From an uncultured Clostridia bacterium (GTDB lineage: Bacteria > Bacillota > Clostridia > Christensenellales > CAG-314): 64,000 nt of DNA. Shown piece after piece: positions 33,307-42,235 of the stretch; within the stretch, counting starts at the first letter, position 1, and each line of letters starts with the position of its first letter. The notes under the pieces were generated by a model. The model searched no databases and was not told where the DNA came from. It saw nothing but the letters and a program-made list of their open reading frames with translations. Both the position numbers and the translations under genes were made by a program. The DNA lies in contig CANQGO010000007.1 in NCBI GenBank assembly GCA_947623225.1, positions 1 through 64,000 on the forward strand. The letters are read 5' to 3'.

Positions 33307-35157
33307 TCAGAACTTCGCCGTCAGTTTTTTCAATATGACGTAGCCGTTATGCTGCAGATCGCAACTGCCCGAGTACTTGCGCCCCGTGAGCACATCCTCG
33401 TAGGTATCGCCGAGATACAGTTTGTATATGTCATGACCGCGATTGACGGCGACCATTACATGCTGATCCGCTTCCGTATCCACCCGTTCGAAGGCATACA
33501 CTCCGCGTTCCGCCGCCAGTTGGTGAAAGTCTCCGTCGGCGAACACGGACAGTTTCCTGAGCTGACCGAGTCGGCGATAGAAGTCCAGCATTAGTTTGTT
33601 TTCCTCGCCCCACGGATAGCACGCCCGGCAAAACGGATCCTTGTATCCCTCTACAGCCACCTCGTCTCCATAGAACACGCACGGGAAGCCGAACATGGTA
33701 TATTGCAGCACCGCCGCGATCTTCAGCAACTTGCAACCCTCTTTGTATTGGTAGTCGTTGAGTTTAGTGCGCGCCATAGCCTCCTTCGGGGCGTTGTCCA
33801 GCCTGTTTCCCGCGAGATTGGTGAGTATACGCGCCGTATCGTGCGTGCCCAATATATTCATCAGGTTGTTGCGCACGAATCTCGGATAGTTGTTGACGAT
33901 ATCGAATACGACATGCGACAGAGCCTGCTCGTTGCCGTCCCGTACAAAGGAGATTATGCCATTCATCAACGGATAGTTCATCACACTATCCAGCTGACTT
34001 CCGTCCAGATAGTGACGGCGTACGCCATAGTCCACCTTGTTGGAAGCGTCCTCCCACACCTCGCCGATGATGACGGCGTCGGGTTTTTCCTTCTTGGCGG
34101 CGGAGACTATCTTGTCCAGCATACAGTCGGCGACCTCGTCCACCACGTCCAGCCGCCAACCGGATGCACCCTCTCTAAGCCAGCGCGGCACTATACCGTT
34201 TTGGGAAGTGAAGAACCGCTGCGCGCCCTTGCTCTCCGCGTTGATACGAGGCAGACTGCGGAAGTTCCACCAGCACTCGTAGCTCCCGTCCGGATATATC
34301 CTGAACCAGTCGCGATAGGGCGAAGATGGGTCGTTGTATGCGCCGCCTTCGCCGTACTTTTTGCCCAGATTGAAGTATCTGGAACTGCTGCCGACGTGGT
34401 TGAATACGCCGTCCAGTATGATACGCATGCCCAGTTGCCCTGCTTTGTCGCACAGTTCGCGGAAGTCATCCGCCGTACCGAACATGGGATCTATCTGCTC
34501 ATAGTCCTCAGTATCGTACTTGTGATTGGAGTATGCCTTGAATATGGGATTGAGATACAGCGTCGTGACGTTGAGAGACTTGAGATAGTCCAACTTGGCT
34601 ATAACGCCTCTCAGATTGCCCCCGAAGAAGTCGCGGTTGCGCACCACTCCGTCCTCTTCTCTGTAGAAGGGCTGCTCTCCCCAGTGACGCATGACCTTGT
34701 CCTCGGTGGCGACAGTCTCGCCTGTAGCGCAGAACCTGTCCACCATGATCTGGTACATTACGCCCTTGTTCAGCCAGGTGGGCGTAGAATACTGCTTTTT
34801 GTACACGGACAGTTGGTAAGGTACGACGTCGCTGAAAAACATTTGCGCGCGTTGATCCGCGCCTATGCCTATATACCGCTCGTACCGTACTCCGTCCATA
34901 ACGAAGTAGTACCAATACAGTCCTCTTTTCAGCTGTATGTCCGCCAGATAGTTGTCGTATCCGTCGCCGCTGACGTCTTTGTACATGACGTATTCGCTGC
35001 GAAATACTTTGTCGTCGCCATATACCACCAGCGTGACCTTCTCGGGGTTGACCAGCTGATGGATCTGGATCCTTATGCCGAAACGCACGCCTTCGTCTAC
35101 CGCTCCGACGACGGACTTGTAGAATTCGTCTGTGGGATTATACTTGACGTAGTCCAT
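33307..35157 (-). CDS. GH13 alpha-amylase/neopullulanase-type enzyme
   Basis: A 616-residue cytoplasmic glycoside hydrolase; there is no signal peptide. An N-terminal immunoglobulin-like domain (about 1-125) is followed by the (beta/alpha)8 barrel. Conserved regions: GVFNHVG, GWRLDVVDEV (nucleophile Asp), VIIGEVWED (acid/base Glu) and LGTHDTAR (transition-state Asp). The N-terminal domain and this set point to the cyclomaltodextrinase/neopullulanase subgroup acting on maltodextrins or cyclodextrins. It overlaps the glgP stop by one base (TAATG) and is last gene of the malQ-glgB-glgP operon. Confidence 0.93.
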   Translation of the reverse strand: MDYVKYNPTDEFYKSVVGAVDEGVRFGIRIQIHQLVNPEKVTLVVYGDDKVFRSEYVMYKDVSGDGYDNYLADIQLKRGLYWYYFVMDGVRYERYIGIGADQRAQMFFSDVVPYQLSVYKKQYSTPTWLNKGVMYQIMVDRFCATGETVATEDKVMRHWGEQPFYREEDGVVRNRDFFGGNLRGVIAKLDYLKSLNVTTLYLNPIFKAYSNHKYDTEDYEQIDPMFGTADDFRELCDKAGQLGMRIILDGVFNHVGSSSRYFNLGKKYGEGGAYNDPSSPYRDWFRIYPDGSYECWWNFRSLPRINAESKGAQRFFTSQNGIVPRWLREGASGWRLDVVDEVADCMLDKIVSAAKKEKPDAVIIGEVWEDASNKVDYGVRRHYLDGSQLDSVMNYPLMNGIISFVRDGNEQALSHVVFDIVNNYPRFVRNNLMNILGTHDTARILTNLAGNRLDNAPKEAMARTKLNDYQYKEGCKLLKIAAVLQYTMFGFPCVFYGDEVAVEGYKDPFCRACYPWGEENKLMLDFYRRLGQLRKLSVFADGDFHQLAAERGVYAFERVDTEADQHVMVAVNRGHDIYKLYLGDTYEDVLTGRKYSGSCDLQHNGYVILKKLTAKF

Positions 35158-37574
35158 TACATTCTCCAGATACGCGTAGCGTACTCACGCACCGCTCTGT
35201 CTGCGGCGAAGCGTCCGCTCTCGGCGATATTTTTGAGGGACATCCTGTTCCAGTGCCGCATGTCTTTGTATGCGGAGTCCATCTTATCATATACCGCCAT
35301 ATAGTCGGCAAAGTCGGCAAAGCACATATACGGATCCGCCACAGGGTAGTTACGCAGCAGATAGTTGCTTATGTTTTCGAATGTCTCTCCGGCAAAGCCG
35401 TTGTTCAACTCCTCTATGATGATACGCAGCTTGGGTATCTTGAAGTAGTAAGAGGTGCTGTTGTAGCCCGTCTCCCACAACTCCGCCACTTCCTGCGCGT
35501 TCATTCCGAATATGAATATATTTTCGTCGCCTACGCTGTCGTGTATCTCCACGTTGGCACCGTCCATCGTACCCAGCGTGATGGCTCCGTTGATCATGAA
35601 CTTCATATTGCTGGTGCCGCTGGCTTCTTTGCCTGCCAACGAGATCTGCTCGGATATCTCCGCTGCGGGTATGAGGTCCTCCGCCATCGTCACGCTGTAG
35701 TTTTCCATGAATACGACATTGAGTTTTTGACGGATCTTCGGCTTGGTCTCCAACTCCTTCTGTATGCAGCATATGAGCTTGATGACCTCTTTCGCCGCAT
35801 AGTAGCTCGGTGCCGCCTTCGCTCCGAAGATAAATGTCTGCGGAGTGACGTCCAGATCCGGGTTCTCCTTCAGGTCGTGATAGAGGGAGATGATCTTCAA
35901 TACGTTGAGCAGCTGCCGCTTATACTCGTGCAACCTCTTTATCTGTACGTCGAATCGCGTATCGGGATCGATCCTGACTCCCAGCCGCTGCATGGCACGC
36001 TGGGCAAAACGTTGCTTGTTCGCAAGTTTGATCTGCGTCATACGCTCATGCACGCTTGCGTCGTCGAGGTATGCGTTGAGTTTGGTCAGCTGACTTGCGT
36101 CGGATACAAAGCCGTCGCCGATAAGATCCTTGAGCAACCCCGTGAGTCCGGGATTGGCTTGGCACAGCCATCTGCGATGAGCGATACCGTTGGTGACATT
36201 GGTGAACAACTGCGGTTCCAGTTCGTAAAAGTCACGGAACAGGTTCTTTTTCAATATCTCACTGTGCAGTTCGGACACGCCGTTGACGCTGTGCGAAGAT
36301 ATGATGGACAGGTTCGCCATACGTATCTGACCGTATGCCATGATGGCGAGGTCGGATACCTTCTTGAAGTCCTGAGTCCTGTCGAAGAAGTCCTTGCACG
36401 CGCGTTCGTTGATCTCTACTATGATCTGGTATATGCGCGGCAGCAGTCTCTGGAATATATACTCCGGCCAGCACTCCAACGCCTCCGCCATGACGGTGTG
36501 ATTGGTATAGGCTGTCACCGACTTGACCATAGACCACGCCTTGTCCCAGTCCATATGATACTCGTCTATGAAGATACGCATGAGTTCCGGTCCGCACAGA
36601 GCCGGGTGCGTGTCGTTGATATGCACCGCCACAAGGTCGGTGAATTTGTCAAAGTTGCCGTACCGCTTGTAGTGGTCCGAGACTATATTCTGCATGGCGG
36701 CGGATACGAGGAAGTACTCCTGCTTGAGCCGCAGCGTCTTGCCTTCTTCGTGGTCGTCGTTGGGATACAGCACCTTTGTGATCATCTCCGCCTGAGACTG
36801 CTCCTCCAAGGCTCTCAGATATTCGCCCTGTCCGAATGTGCGGAAGTCGAATGGCTTATTCGTTCTCGCAGCCCATAGTCTCAGCACGCCCACAGCCGTC
36901 GCGTCATAGCCTTCCACCACCATATCGTAGGGGAATGCCTTGACTTCCTGACAGTTCACCTGCTGATACACGGGGCCCTGATCCGTCCATATTTCCTTGA
37001 CCTCTCCGCCGAAACGCACTATCTGCGTCTTGTCGGCGCGTTCTTTCAGCCACACTTCGCCGCCGGGCAGCCAGTTCTCCGGCAGTTCCGTCTGCCAACC
37101 GTCCACTATTTTTTGTTGGAAGAATCCGTACTCAAAGCGCAACGAGTGCCCCATGACGGGATAGTTCTCCTTGGCAAGACAGTCGAGATAGCACGCGGCG
37201 AGTCTGCCCAGACCGCCGTTGCCCAGACCTGCGTCCGGTTCGCAATCGTATATGTCGTTGATATCCACGTAGTAGTACTTCTTCAGGGTATCGGCGAACA
37301 GTTCTTCCATTTCCATATTGAAAAGGTTGTTTTTCAGACTGCGCCCCATCAGAAATTCCATCGACAGGTAGTGGACTCTCTTCCTGTCGCGAGCCTTGTG
37401 CTGTCTGTTGAAAGCGGTACGCTTCTCCAGTAGCATATCCCGCACTACGCTGGCTACGCACTTATACAGCTGCGCGTTGGTCAATTCGCTCGCGGAGATA
37501 CCATACGCCTTGTTGGACGCGCTCTCTATCATGTCTTTGATGCGCGCTTTTGTGAGTACATTTGTCGTCGTCAT
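35157..37574 (-). CDS. glgP: Glycogen/maltodextrin phosphorylase
   Basis: An 805-residue family GT35 enzyme that releases glucose-1-phosphate from alpha-1,4-glucan ends. It has the N-terminal RKRVHYLSMEFLMGRSL, DAGLGNGGLGRLAAC, and the PLP-binding block EASGTSNMKFMINGAITLG (the Lys carries pyridoxal phosphate). Full normal length. It overlaps glgB by 4 bp (ATGA). In the operon it feeds glucose-1-phosphate to glycolysis and, through UDP-sugar synthesis, to the envelope. Confidence 0.97.
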   Translation of the reverse strand: MTTTNVLTKARIKDMIESASNKAYGISASELTNAQLYKCVASVVRDMLLEKRTAFNRQHKARDRKRVHYLSMEFLMGRSLKNNLFNMEMEELFADTLKKYYYVDINDIYDCEPDAGLGNGGLGRLAACYLDCLAKENYPVMGHSLRFEYGFFQQKIVDGWQTELPENWLPGGEVWLKERADKTQIVRFGGEVKEIWTDQGPVYQQVNCQEVKAFPYDMVVEGYDATAVGVLRLWAARTNKPFDFRTFGQGEYLRALEEQSQAEMITKVLYPNDDHEEGKTLRLKQEYFLVSAAMQNIVSDHYKRYGNFDKFTDLVAVHINDTHPALCGPELMRIFIDEYHMDWDKAWSMVKSVTAYTNHTVMAEALECWPEYIFQRLLPRIYQIIVEINERACKDFFDRTQDFKKVSDLAIMAYGQIRMANLSIISSHSVNGVSELHSEILKKNLFRDFYELEPQLFTNVTNGIAHRRWLCQANPGLTGLLKDLIGDGFVSDASQLTKLNAYLDDASVHERMTQIKLANKQRFAQRAMQRLGVRIDPDTRFDVQIKRLHEYKRQLLNVLKIISLYHDLKENPDLDVTPQTFIFGAKAAPSYYAAKEVIKLICCIQKELETKPKIRQKLNVVFMENYSVTMAEDLIPAAEISEQISLAGKEASGTSNMKFMINGAITLGTMDGANVEIHDSVGDENIFIFGMNAQEVAELWETGYNSTSYYFKIPKLRIIIEELNNGFAGETFENISNYLLRNYPVADPYMCFADFADYMAVYDKMDSAYKDMRHWNRMSLKNIAESGRFAADRAVREYATRIWRM

Positions 37575-39436
37575 TTATTTTCTCCCTGTATTTTTTTACG
37601 TTTTGTCGAAGGTTTGTAATAGTACAGCACGCTCGCCGCAGGCATCGTGAACTCTGCATATCCTTCATCATTGGTATGGATATCCGTCACCACGTCCACT
37701 CCTCTGCCGCCGAAGCGGGATTCGTCGCTGTCCAGTATGAGTTGATAGTCGCCCTTGTCCATATAGAAACCGTACTTGCGGTAGTCGTATATGCTGAAAT
37801 TGATGATGACCAGCACCGTATTACCGCGATTGTCCATTCTCTCGAATGCCAACACATTGTTTGCGCTGTCGTCGGCAAGCAGCCACTTGAATCCCGACCA
37901 GTCCGAGTCGTTCTGATACAACGGCTTATACTTTTTGTATATACCGTTCAGCGTCTGTACGAATAGTTTGTGGCTGTCGTGCTTTGGGTATGTCAGCAGC
38001 ATCCAGTCCAGCTCCTTGCTCTCCGACCACTCGTTCCATTGCGCCAATTCCACACCCATGAAGTTCAGTTTCTTGCCCGGGTGTGCATATTGGAAACCGA
38101 GCAACGCCTTCAGTTGAGCGAATTTGCTGTCGTAGTCGCCGAACATTTTGTTTATGAGGCTGCCCTTCAGGTGCACGACCTCGTCATGCGAGAGGGGCAA
38201 TATGAAGTTTTCGGAATAGGCATAGCACATGGAGAAGGTGAGTTGGTTGTGATGCTCCGCACGCCACAACGTGTCCGTTTTCATATAGGACAGCACGTCG
38301 TTCATCCAGCCCATATTCCACTTGTAGTTGAAGCCCAGACCGCCCACGTATGTGGGATGAGTCACTTTCGGGAAGGCTGTCGACTCTTCCGCCACAAACA
38401 GCGCGTACGGACACGCTTCGAATACCTTGCAGGAGAGTTTGCGCAGGAAGTCTATCGCTTCGAGGTTTTCCTTGCCGCCCCACTTGTTGGGACGCCATTC
38501 GCCGTCGCGCCTGTCATAGTCGAGATACAGCATGCTCGCCACGGCGTCTACTCTCAGCCCGTCGAAGTGGAATTCTTTCAGCCAATACAGCGCGTTGGAC
38601 ACCAGAAAGCTCTGCACTTCGTAGCGCGAATAGTCGAATATCCTCGTGCCCCAGTTCTTGTGCTCCTTTTTGAACTCGTCGGCACTCTCGTAACAGCATG
38701 TGCCGTCGAACTCTATCAATCCGTGCGCGTCCTTGCAGAAATGCGCCGGCACCCAGTCGAGAATGACGCCTATGCCCGCCTTGTGAAATTTATTTATGAG
38801 GAATTTCAGATCGTCCGGCGTACCGTACCGACTCGTCGGCGAATAGAATCCCGTCGACTGATATCCCCAACTGCCGTCATACGGATGCTCCGACAATGGC
38901 ATGAATTCCACGTACGTGTACCCCATCTTCTTGACGTAGGGCACCAGATACTTGGCAAGGTCGCGGTAAGTGTACATTCTTCCGTCGTAGTGACGCCGCC
39001 AACTGCCCGCATGTACCTCATAGATATTCACGGGACTCTTGTAGATGTCCTTTTTCCTCTGTTTCTCTATCCATTGCTCGTCCGACCAGACGAAGGGTTC
39101 CTCCGGATCGTATATGATGCTCGCCGTCTTGGGACGCACTTCCGAGTACCGCGCGTACGGATCCGCTTTATAGAGTATGCCGCCGTACTGCGTCGTGATA
39201 GCATATTTATAGCAGTCCCCGTTGCGCGCTTCGACGGTTATCTGCCAGATACCGTCCTCGAGTACCATCTTGTCGTGCGCAAACAACCAATTGTTGAAGT
39301 CGCCCACTATGCAGACCTCTTTGGCGTTAGGTGCCCATACGGCGAAGTGATACTGTCCGTCCGCCACCTTGTGACAGCCCAGCAGTTCATACGCGTCGGT
39401 ACTGTCGCCGTTGTAAAAATCCGTAAATCTGTTCAT
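37571..39436 (-). CDS. glgB: 1,4-alpha-glucan (glycogen) branching enzyme
   Basis: A 621-residue GH13 enzyme that makes alpha-1,6 branches. The N-terminal CBM48 (FAVWAPNAKEVCIVGDFNNW) is followed by the barrel: EFMPLSEHPYDGSWGYQ, DWVPAHF, GLRVDAVASMLY (nucleophile Asp), VAEESTAFP (Glu) and LPLSHDEVVH (Asp). There is one CBM48 domain, as in the shorter bacterial type. It begins just after malQ (the stop and AGGG lie within a few bases of the ATG) and overlaps glgP. Its presence implies glycogen is made by the cell, although no synthase gene lies here. Confidence 0.97.
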   Translation of the reverse strand: MNRFTDFYNGDSTDAYELLGCHKVADGQYHFAVWAPNAKEVCIVGDFNNWLFAHDKMVLEDGIWQITVEARNGDCYKYAITTQYGGILYKADPYARYSEVRPKTASIIYDPEEPFVWSDEQWIEKQRKKDIYKSPVNIYEVHAGSWRRHYDGRMYTYRDLAKYLVPYVKKMGYTYVEFMPLSEHPYDGSWGYQSTGFYSPTSRYGTPDDLKFLINKFHKAGIGVILDWVPAHFCKDAHGLIEFDGTCCYESADEFKKEHKNWGTRIFDYSRYEVQSFLVSNALYWLKEFHFDGLRVDAVASMLYLDYDRRDGEWRPNKWGGKENLEAIDFLRKLSCKVFEACPYALFVAEESTAFPKVTHPTYVGGLGFNYKWNMGWMNDVLSYMKTDTLWRAEHHNQLTFSMCYAYSENFILPLSHDEVVHLKGSLINKMFGDYDSKFAQLKALLGFQYAHPGKKLNFMGVELAQWNEWSESKELDWMLLTYPKHDSHKLFVQTLNGIYKKYKPLYQNDSDWSGFKWLLADDSANNVLAFERMDNRGNTVLVIINFSIYDYRKYGFYMDKGDYQLILDSDESRFGGRGVDVVTDIHTNDEGYAEFTMPAASVLYYYKPSTKRKKIQGENK

Positions 39437-39437
39437 T

Positions 39438-40910
39438 CTAACCCTCCGTGCGCTCCGTCGCCACAGTCAGTGCCCGCAGCCACTTTGCATTCTTCAGGGA
39501 GAGATCTCCCCTCTTAGCCATATATTTCCAGCAGCCCAGCGTTCCCGGTATATTCATACGGGAAGCCGTATCCGCTTCTACTATATCCTGCATACTGTAT
39601 ATGACCAATTCCGCTTTGCTTTCGGCGAGAAGTTTGATCAGATCGCGCGCTATATGCTCGCCGTCTTTCAGTCCGGTGATCTCCAACGCTTTGCTCTGCT
39701 GCCACTCTTCCAGACTCTGCCACCAGCCTACGGTAGTATCGTTGTCGTGAGTACCGAGATAAGCCACGCAGTGCTCATTGAAATTGGCAGGCAAAAACGG
39801 ATTGGACGGATTGCCGTCGCAACCGAATTGCACTATTTTCATACCGGCAAGTCCGCATCTGTCGCGCAGTTCGAGAACGCTGTCCGGTATATCTCCCAGG
39901 TCCTCGGCTATGATGGTGAGATCGGGGAACGTTGTCTGTATATGCCGCAAGAAGTCGTAGCCGATACCCTTGATCCAGTGTCCTTTGCGCGCGGTCTTCT
40001 CACCGTACTTGACGGCATAGTAGCTGTCAAACGCACGGAAATGGTCTATACGCAACACGTCGAACAACTCGCCGCACTTGCCCACACGGCGCGTCCACCA
40101 GTCGAAGTTCTGCTTCTTCATCGCGTCCCAGTCGTAGAGGGGATTGCCCCACAGCTGACCGTCCTCGGAGAAGTAGTCGGGCGGCACTCCCGCCACCCAG
40201 TTGGGACGGCGATCCGCCGTCAGGTCGAACAACTCCGGGTGCGCCCATACGTCGGCGGAATCGTAAGCGACATATATGGGTATATCTCCGATGAGTTTGA
40301 TACCGGCCGAGCGGAGTTTGTTGCGAAATGTTTTCCATTGCTTGTCGAAAATATACTGACAAAATACAACGTAGTCCACCTCGTCCGAGAGCAATTGGGC
40401 ATACTTGTCCAGAGCCTCGGGCTTGCGCATGCGTATGTCCTCGTCATCCCACTCCAGCCAGGACTTGCCATCGAAGTGCTTCTTCACCGCACAGAAAAGA
40501 GCGTAGTCCCTGAGCCAGAATTTGTTATGTTCGCAAAACTCGTTATAGTCTGCAGGCGGATCGTTTTTGATGAACCGGGCAAACGCCTCACGCAGTATGA
40601 TATCCTTGTGAGAGATGGCATAGCCATAGTCATTGCCCCGCGCATGCTTGGACTCGGACAGCGTCTCCGGACTTACAAGCCCCTCACGGCACAGTTCCTC
40701 CGCGTCTATCACCAGCGTATTACCGGCAAACGCAGACGGCGAGGCATATGGAGAATTTACAAAGTCGGTAGGTGTGATGGGAAGTATCTGCCAATATTCC
40801 TGTCTCGCTTCCCGCAAAAATTCAATAAACTTGTCCGCCTCCGCCAGCGTTCCAACTCCGCTCGATGAGGGCAGCGACGTTATGTGCATCAATATTCCGC
40901 TCGATCTCAT
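39438..40910 (-). CDS. malQ: 4-alpha-glucanotransferase (amylomaltase)
   Basis: A 490-residue GH77 enzyme that moves maltodextrin segments between chains and frees glucose. It has the N-terminal GILMHITSLPSSSGVGTLA, YWQILPITPTDFVNSPYASPS in part, DVLRIDHFRAF (nucleophile Asp), IAEDLGDIP (acid/base Glu) and LGTHDNDTTVGW (Asp). The ATG at 40910 has AGAGG five bases upstream; an in-frame TTG at 40925 lacks one. First gene of the operon malQ-glgB-glgP-amylase, with a promoter at 40977-41005. Confidence 0.97.
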   Translation of the reverse strand: MRSSGILMHITSLPSSSGVGTLAEADKFIEFLREARQEYWQILPITPTDFVNSPYASPSAFAGNTLVIDAEELCREGLVSPETLSESKHARGNDYGYAISHKDIILREAFARFIKNDPPADYNEFCEHNKFWLRDYALFCAVKKHFDGKSWLEWDDEDIRMRKPEALDKYAQLLSDEVDYVVFCQYIFDKQWKTFRNKLRSAGIKLIGDIPIYVAYDSADVWAHPELFDLTADRRPNWVAGVPPDYFSEDGQLWGNPLYDWDAMKKQNFDWWTRRVGKCGELFDVLRIDHFRAFDSYYAVKYGEKTARKGHWIKGIGYDFLRHIQTTFPDLTIIAEDLGDIPDSVLELRDRCGLAGMKIVQFGCDGNPSNPFLPANFNEHCVAYLGTHDNDTTVGWWQSLEEWQQSKALEITGLKDGEHIARDLIKLLAESKAELVIYSMQDIVEADTASRMNIPGTLGCWKYMAKRGDLSLKNAKWLRALTVATERTEG

Positions 40911-40976
40911 AGTTTCCTCTTTCAAAAAAGTTTAGATACGGCAGTACCCCTGAGGGCATACTCCCACACAAAATAT

Positions 40977-41005
40977 ATTTTACCATTTATTGACTACAAA
41001 AGCAA
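40977..41005 (-). promoter_or_regulatory. Promoter of the glucan operon
   Basis: TTGCTT (41000-41005), 17-bp spacer, TAAAAT (40977-40982). Confidence 0.65.
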
Positions 41006-41077
41006 TTATTTGAAATATACCCGTTCAAAAAAATCACAATATTTTTTTCGTACTTCCGCTATTTTTTTGCTGTTCGG

Positions 41078-41106
41078 TTGACAAATCGAAACGAAGTGAA
41101 TATACT
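41078..41106 (+). promoter_or_regulatory. Promoter of the DMT transporter gene
   Basis: TTGACA (41078-41083), 17-bp spacer, TATACT (41101-41106). Transcription would start about 20-25 nt before the first possible start codon. Confidence 0.75.
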
Positions 41107-41135
41107 ATTAGCAAAAATAAATAACCGAAGGAAAT

Positions 41136-42170
41136 GTGGGAGAAATCCCTTGTCCATTCGCCTCGGTAATGCAACGACAGACTAATATTTTAGTTTGCCG
41201 TTTTTATTTGAAAATGAGTGCAGAAAGAAGACATGTTTTAGGGCTGTGTATGCTCATAGCGGTAGCCGTATTGTGGGGTGCGGGCTTTGTGCTGAATGCG
41301 CAATTGCTTTCTCTCGGCTTCGGCGATGCTCCTCAGCTGCTCAATGCATTGCGTTTCGTCATATCCGCGCTCTGTCTGCTGGCGATCTTCAACAAAAAGA
41401 TACACCTGGACAAGCACATATTGCTCTATGGCGCGGTAGGCGGAGCATTGCTGTGGGCAGGCTTTCTGTTGCAACTTATAGGGATGAAATACACCACCCC
41501 CTCCCACAGCGGATTCTTCACCGCTTCCTATGTCATAGCGGTGCCCTTCATAGCCTGGATCGTCTACCGCAAACATCCGCATTGGAGCATCTTCGTCGGT
41601 GCGGCTGTGGCTATAGCGGGACTGACCGTGCTCAATTTCAACAATGAAGAGACGGGTTTCTCCCTTCAAGGCGACCTGCTCACATTGGCAGGCGCGCTCT
41701 GCTTCGCCTTACAGATAGTCTGGGCAGACTACCTGCTGAAAAAGGGCAAAACCGACTATATACAGCTCACCTTCTGGCAAATAGCATTCGCTGCGGTGCT
41801 GTTTCTGGGCTATACCCTCATCTTCGAAAGCAAGCACTATGCCGCTATGCACTTCGACGCCGGGACGGAACTCTGGCGACTCGCCATCGTCATTCTGGGC
41901 GGTACGGCATTTGCCTACTACGCGCAGACGTTTGCTCAGATACACCTCAGCCCTTCCGAGACCTCCCTTATTCTTTCCTGCGAGTCTCCCATAGGAGCCT
42001 TCATCTCCATGTTGATAGGGATGGAACCCTTCGCCTGGCAGACTATTGCGGGCGGCTTGCTGGTGATATGTGCCGTTGTATTGGTGGAACTCGTCCCCGA
42101 ACTGCACCGCAAGAGACGGCACGCAGATGATTCTCCTACGGATGCTCCGCCCGACGGGACGGATACGTAA
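41136..42170 (+). CDS. EamA/DMT superfamily transporter
   Basis: Up to 344 residues, with ten predicted helices as two EamA repeats (first opening AVAVLWGAGFVLNAQ; second in the C-terminal half, LSPSETSLILSCESPIGAF). The family exports or imports amino acids, nucleosides or other metabolites; substrate unknown. The start is uncertain. GTG at 41136 has AAGGA only 3-4 bases upstream. ATG at 41169 overlaps the stop of an 11-codon leader frame (TAATG). ATG at 41214 fits the usual family N-terminus but has no RBS. The C-terminal tail is hydrophilic. Confidence 0.85.
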   Translation: MGEIPCPFASVMQRQTNILVCRFYLKMSAERRHVLGLCMLIAVAVLWGAGFVLNAQLLSLGFGDAPQLLNALRFVISALCLLAIFNKKIHLDKHILLYGAVGGALLWAGFLLQLIGMKYTTPSHSGFFTASYVIAVPFIAWIVYRKHPHWSIFVGAAVAIAGLTVLNFNNEETGFSLQGDLLTLAGALCFALQIVWADYLLKKGKTDYIQLTFWQIAFAAVLFLGYTLIFESKHYAAMHFDAGTELWRLAIVILGGTAFAYYAQTFAQIHLSPSETSLILSCESPIGAFISMLIGMEPFAWQTIAGGLLVICAVVLVELVPELHRKRRHADDSPTDAPPDGTDT

Positions 42171-42187
42171 CGCCTACTCATAGGTAC

Positions 42188-42230
42188 AAAAAAATCAGCG
42201 TCGCATTTGCACAAGCGACGCTGTTTTTTT
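42188..42230. terminator. Bidirectional terminator
   Basis: A 9-bp perfect stem CAGCGTCGC / GCGACGCTG with A- and T-runs on each side, between convergent DMT transporter and GH31 genes. Confidence 0.85.
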
Positions 42231-42235
42231 ACGCT

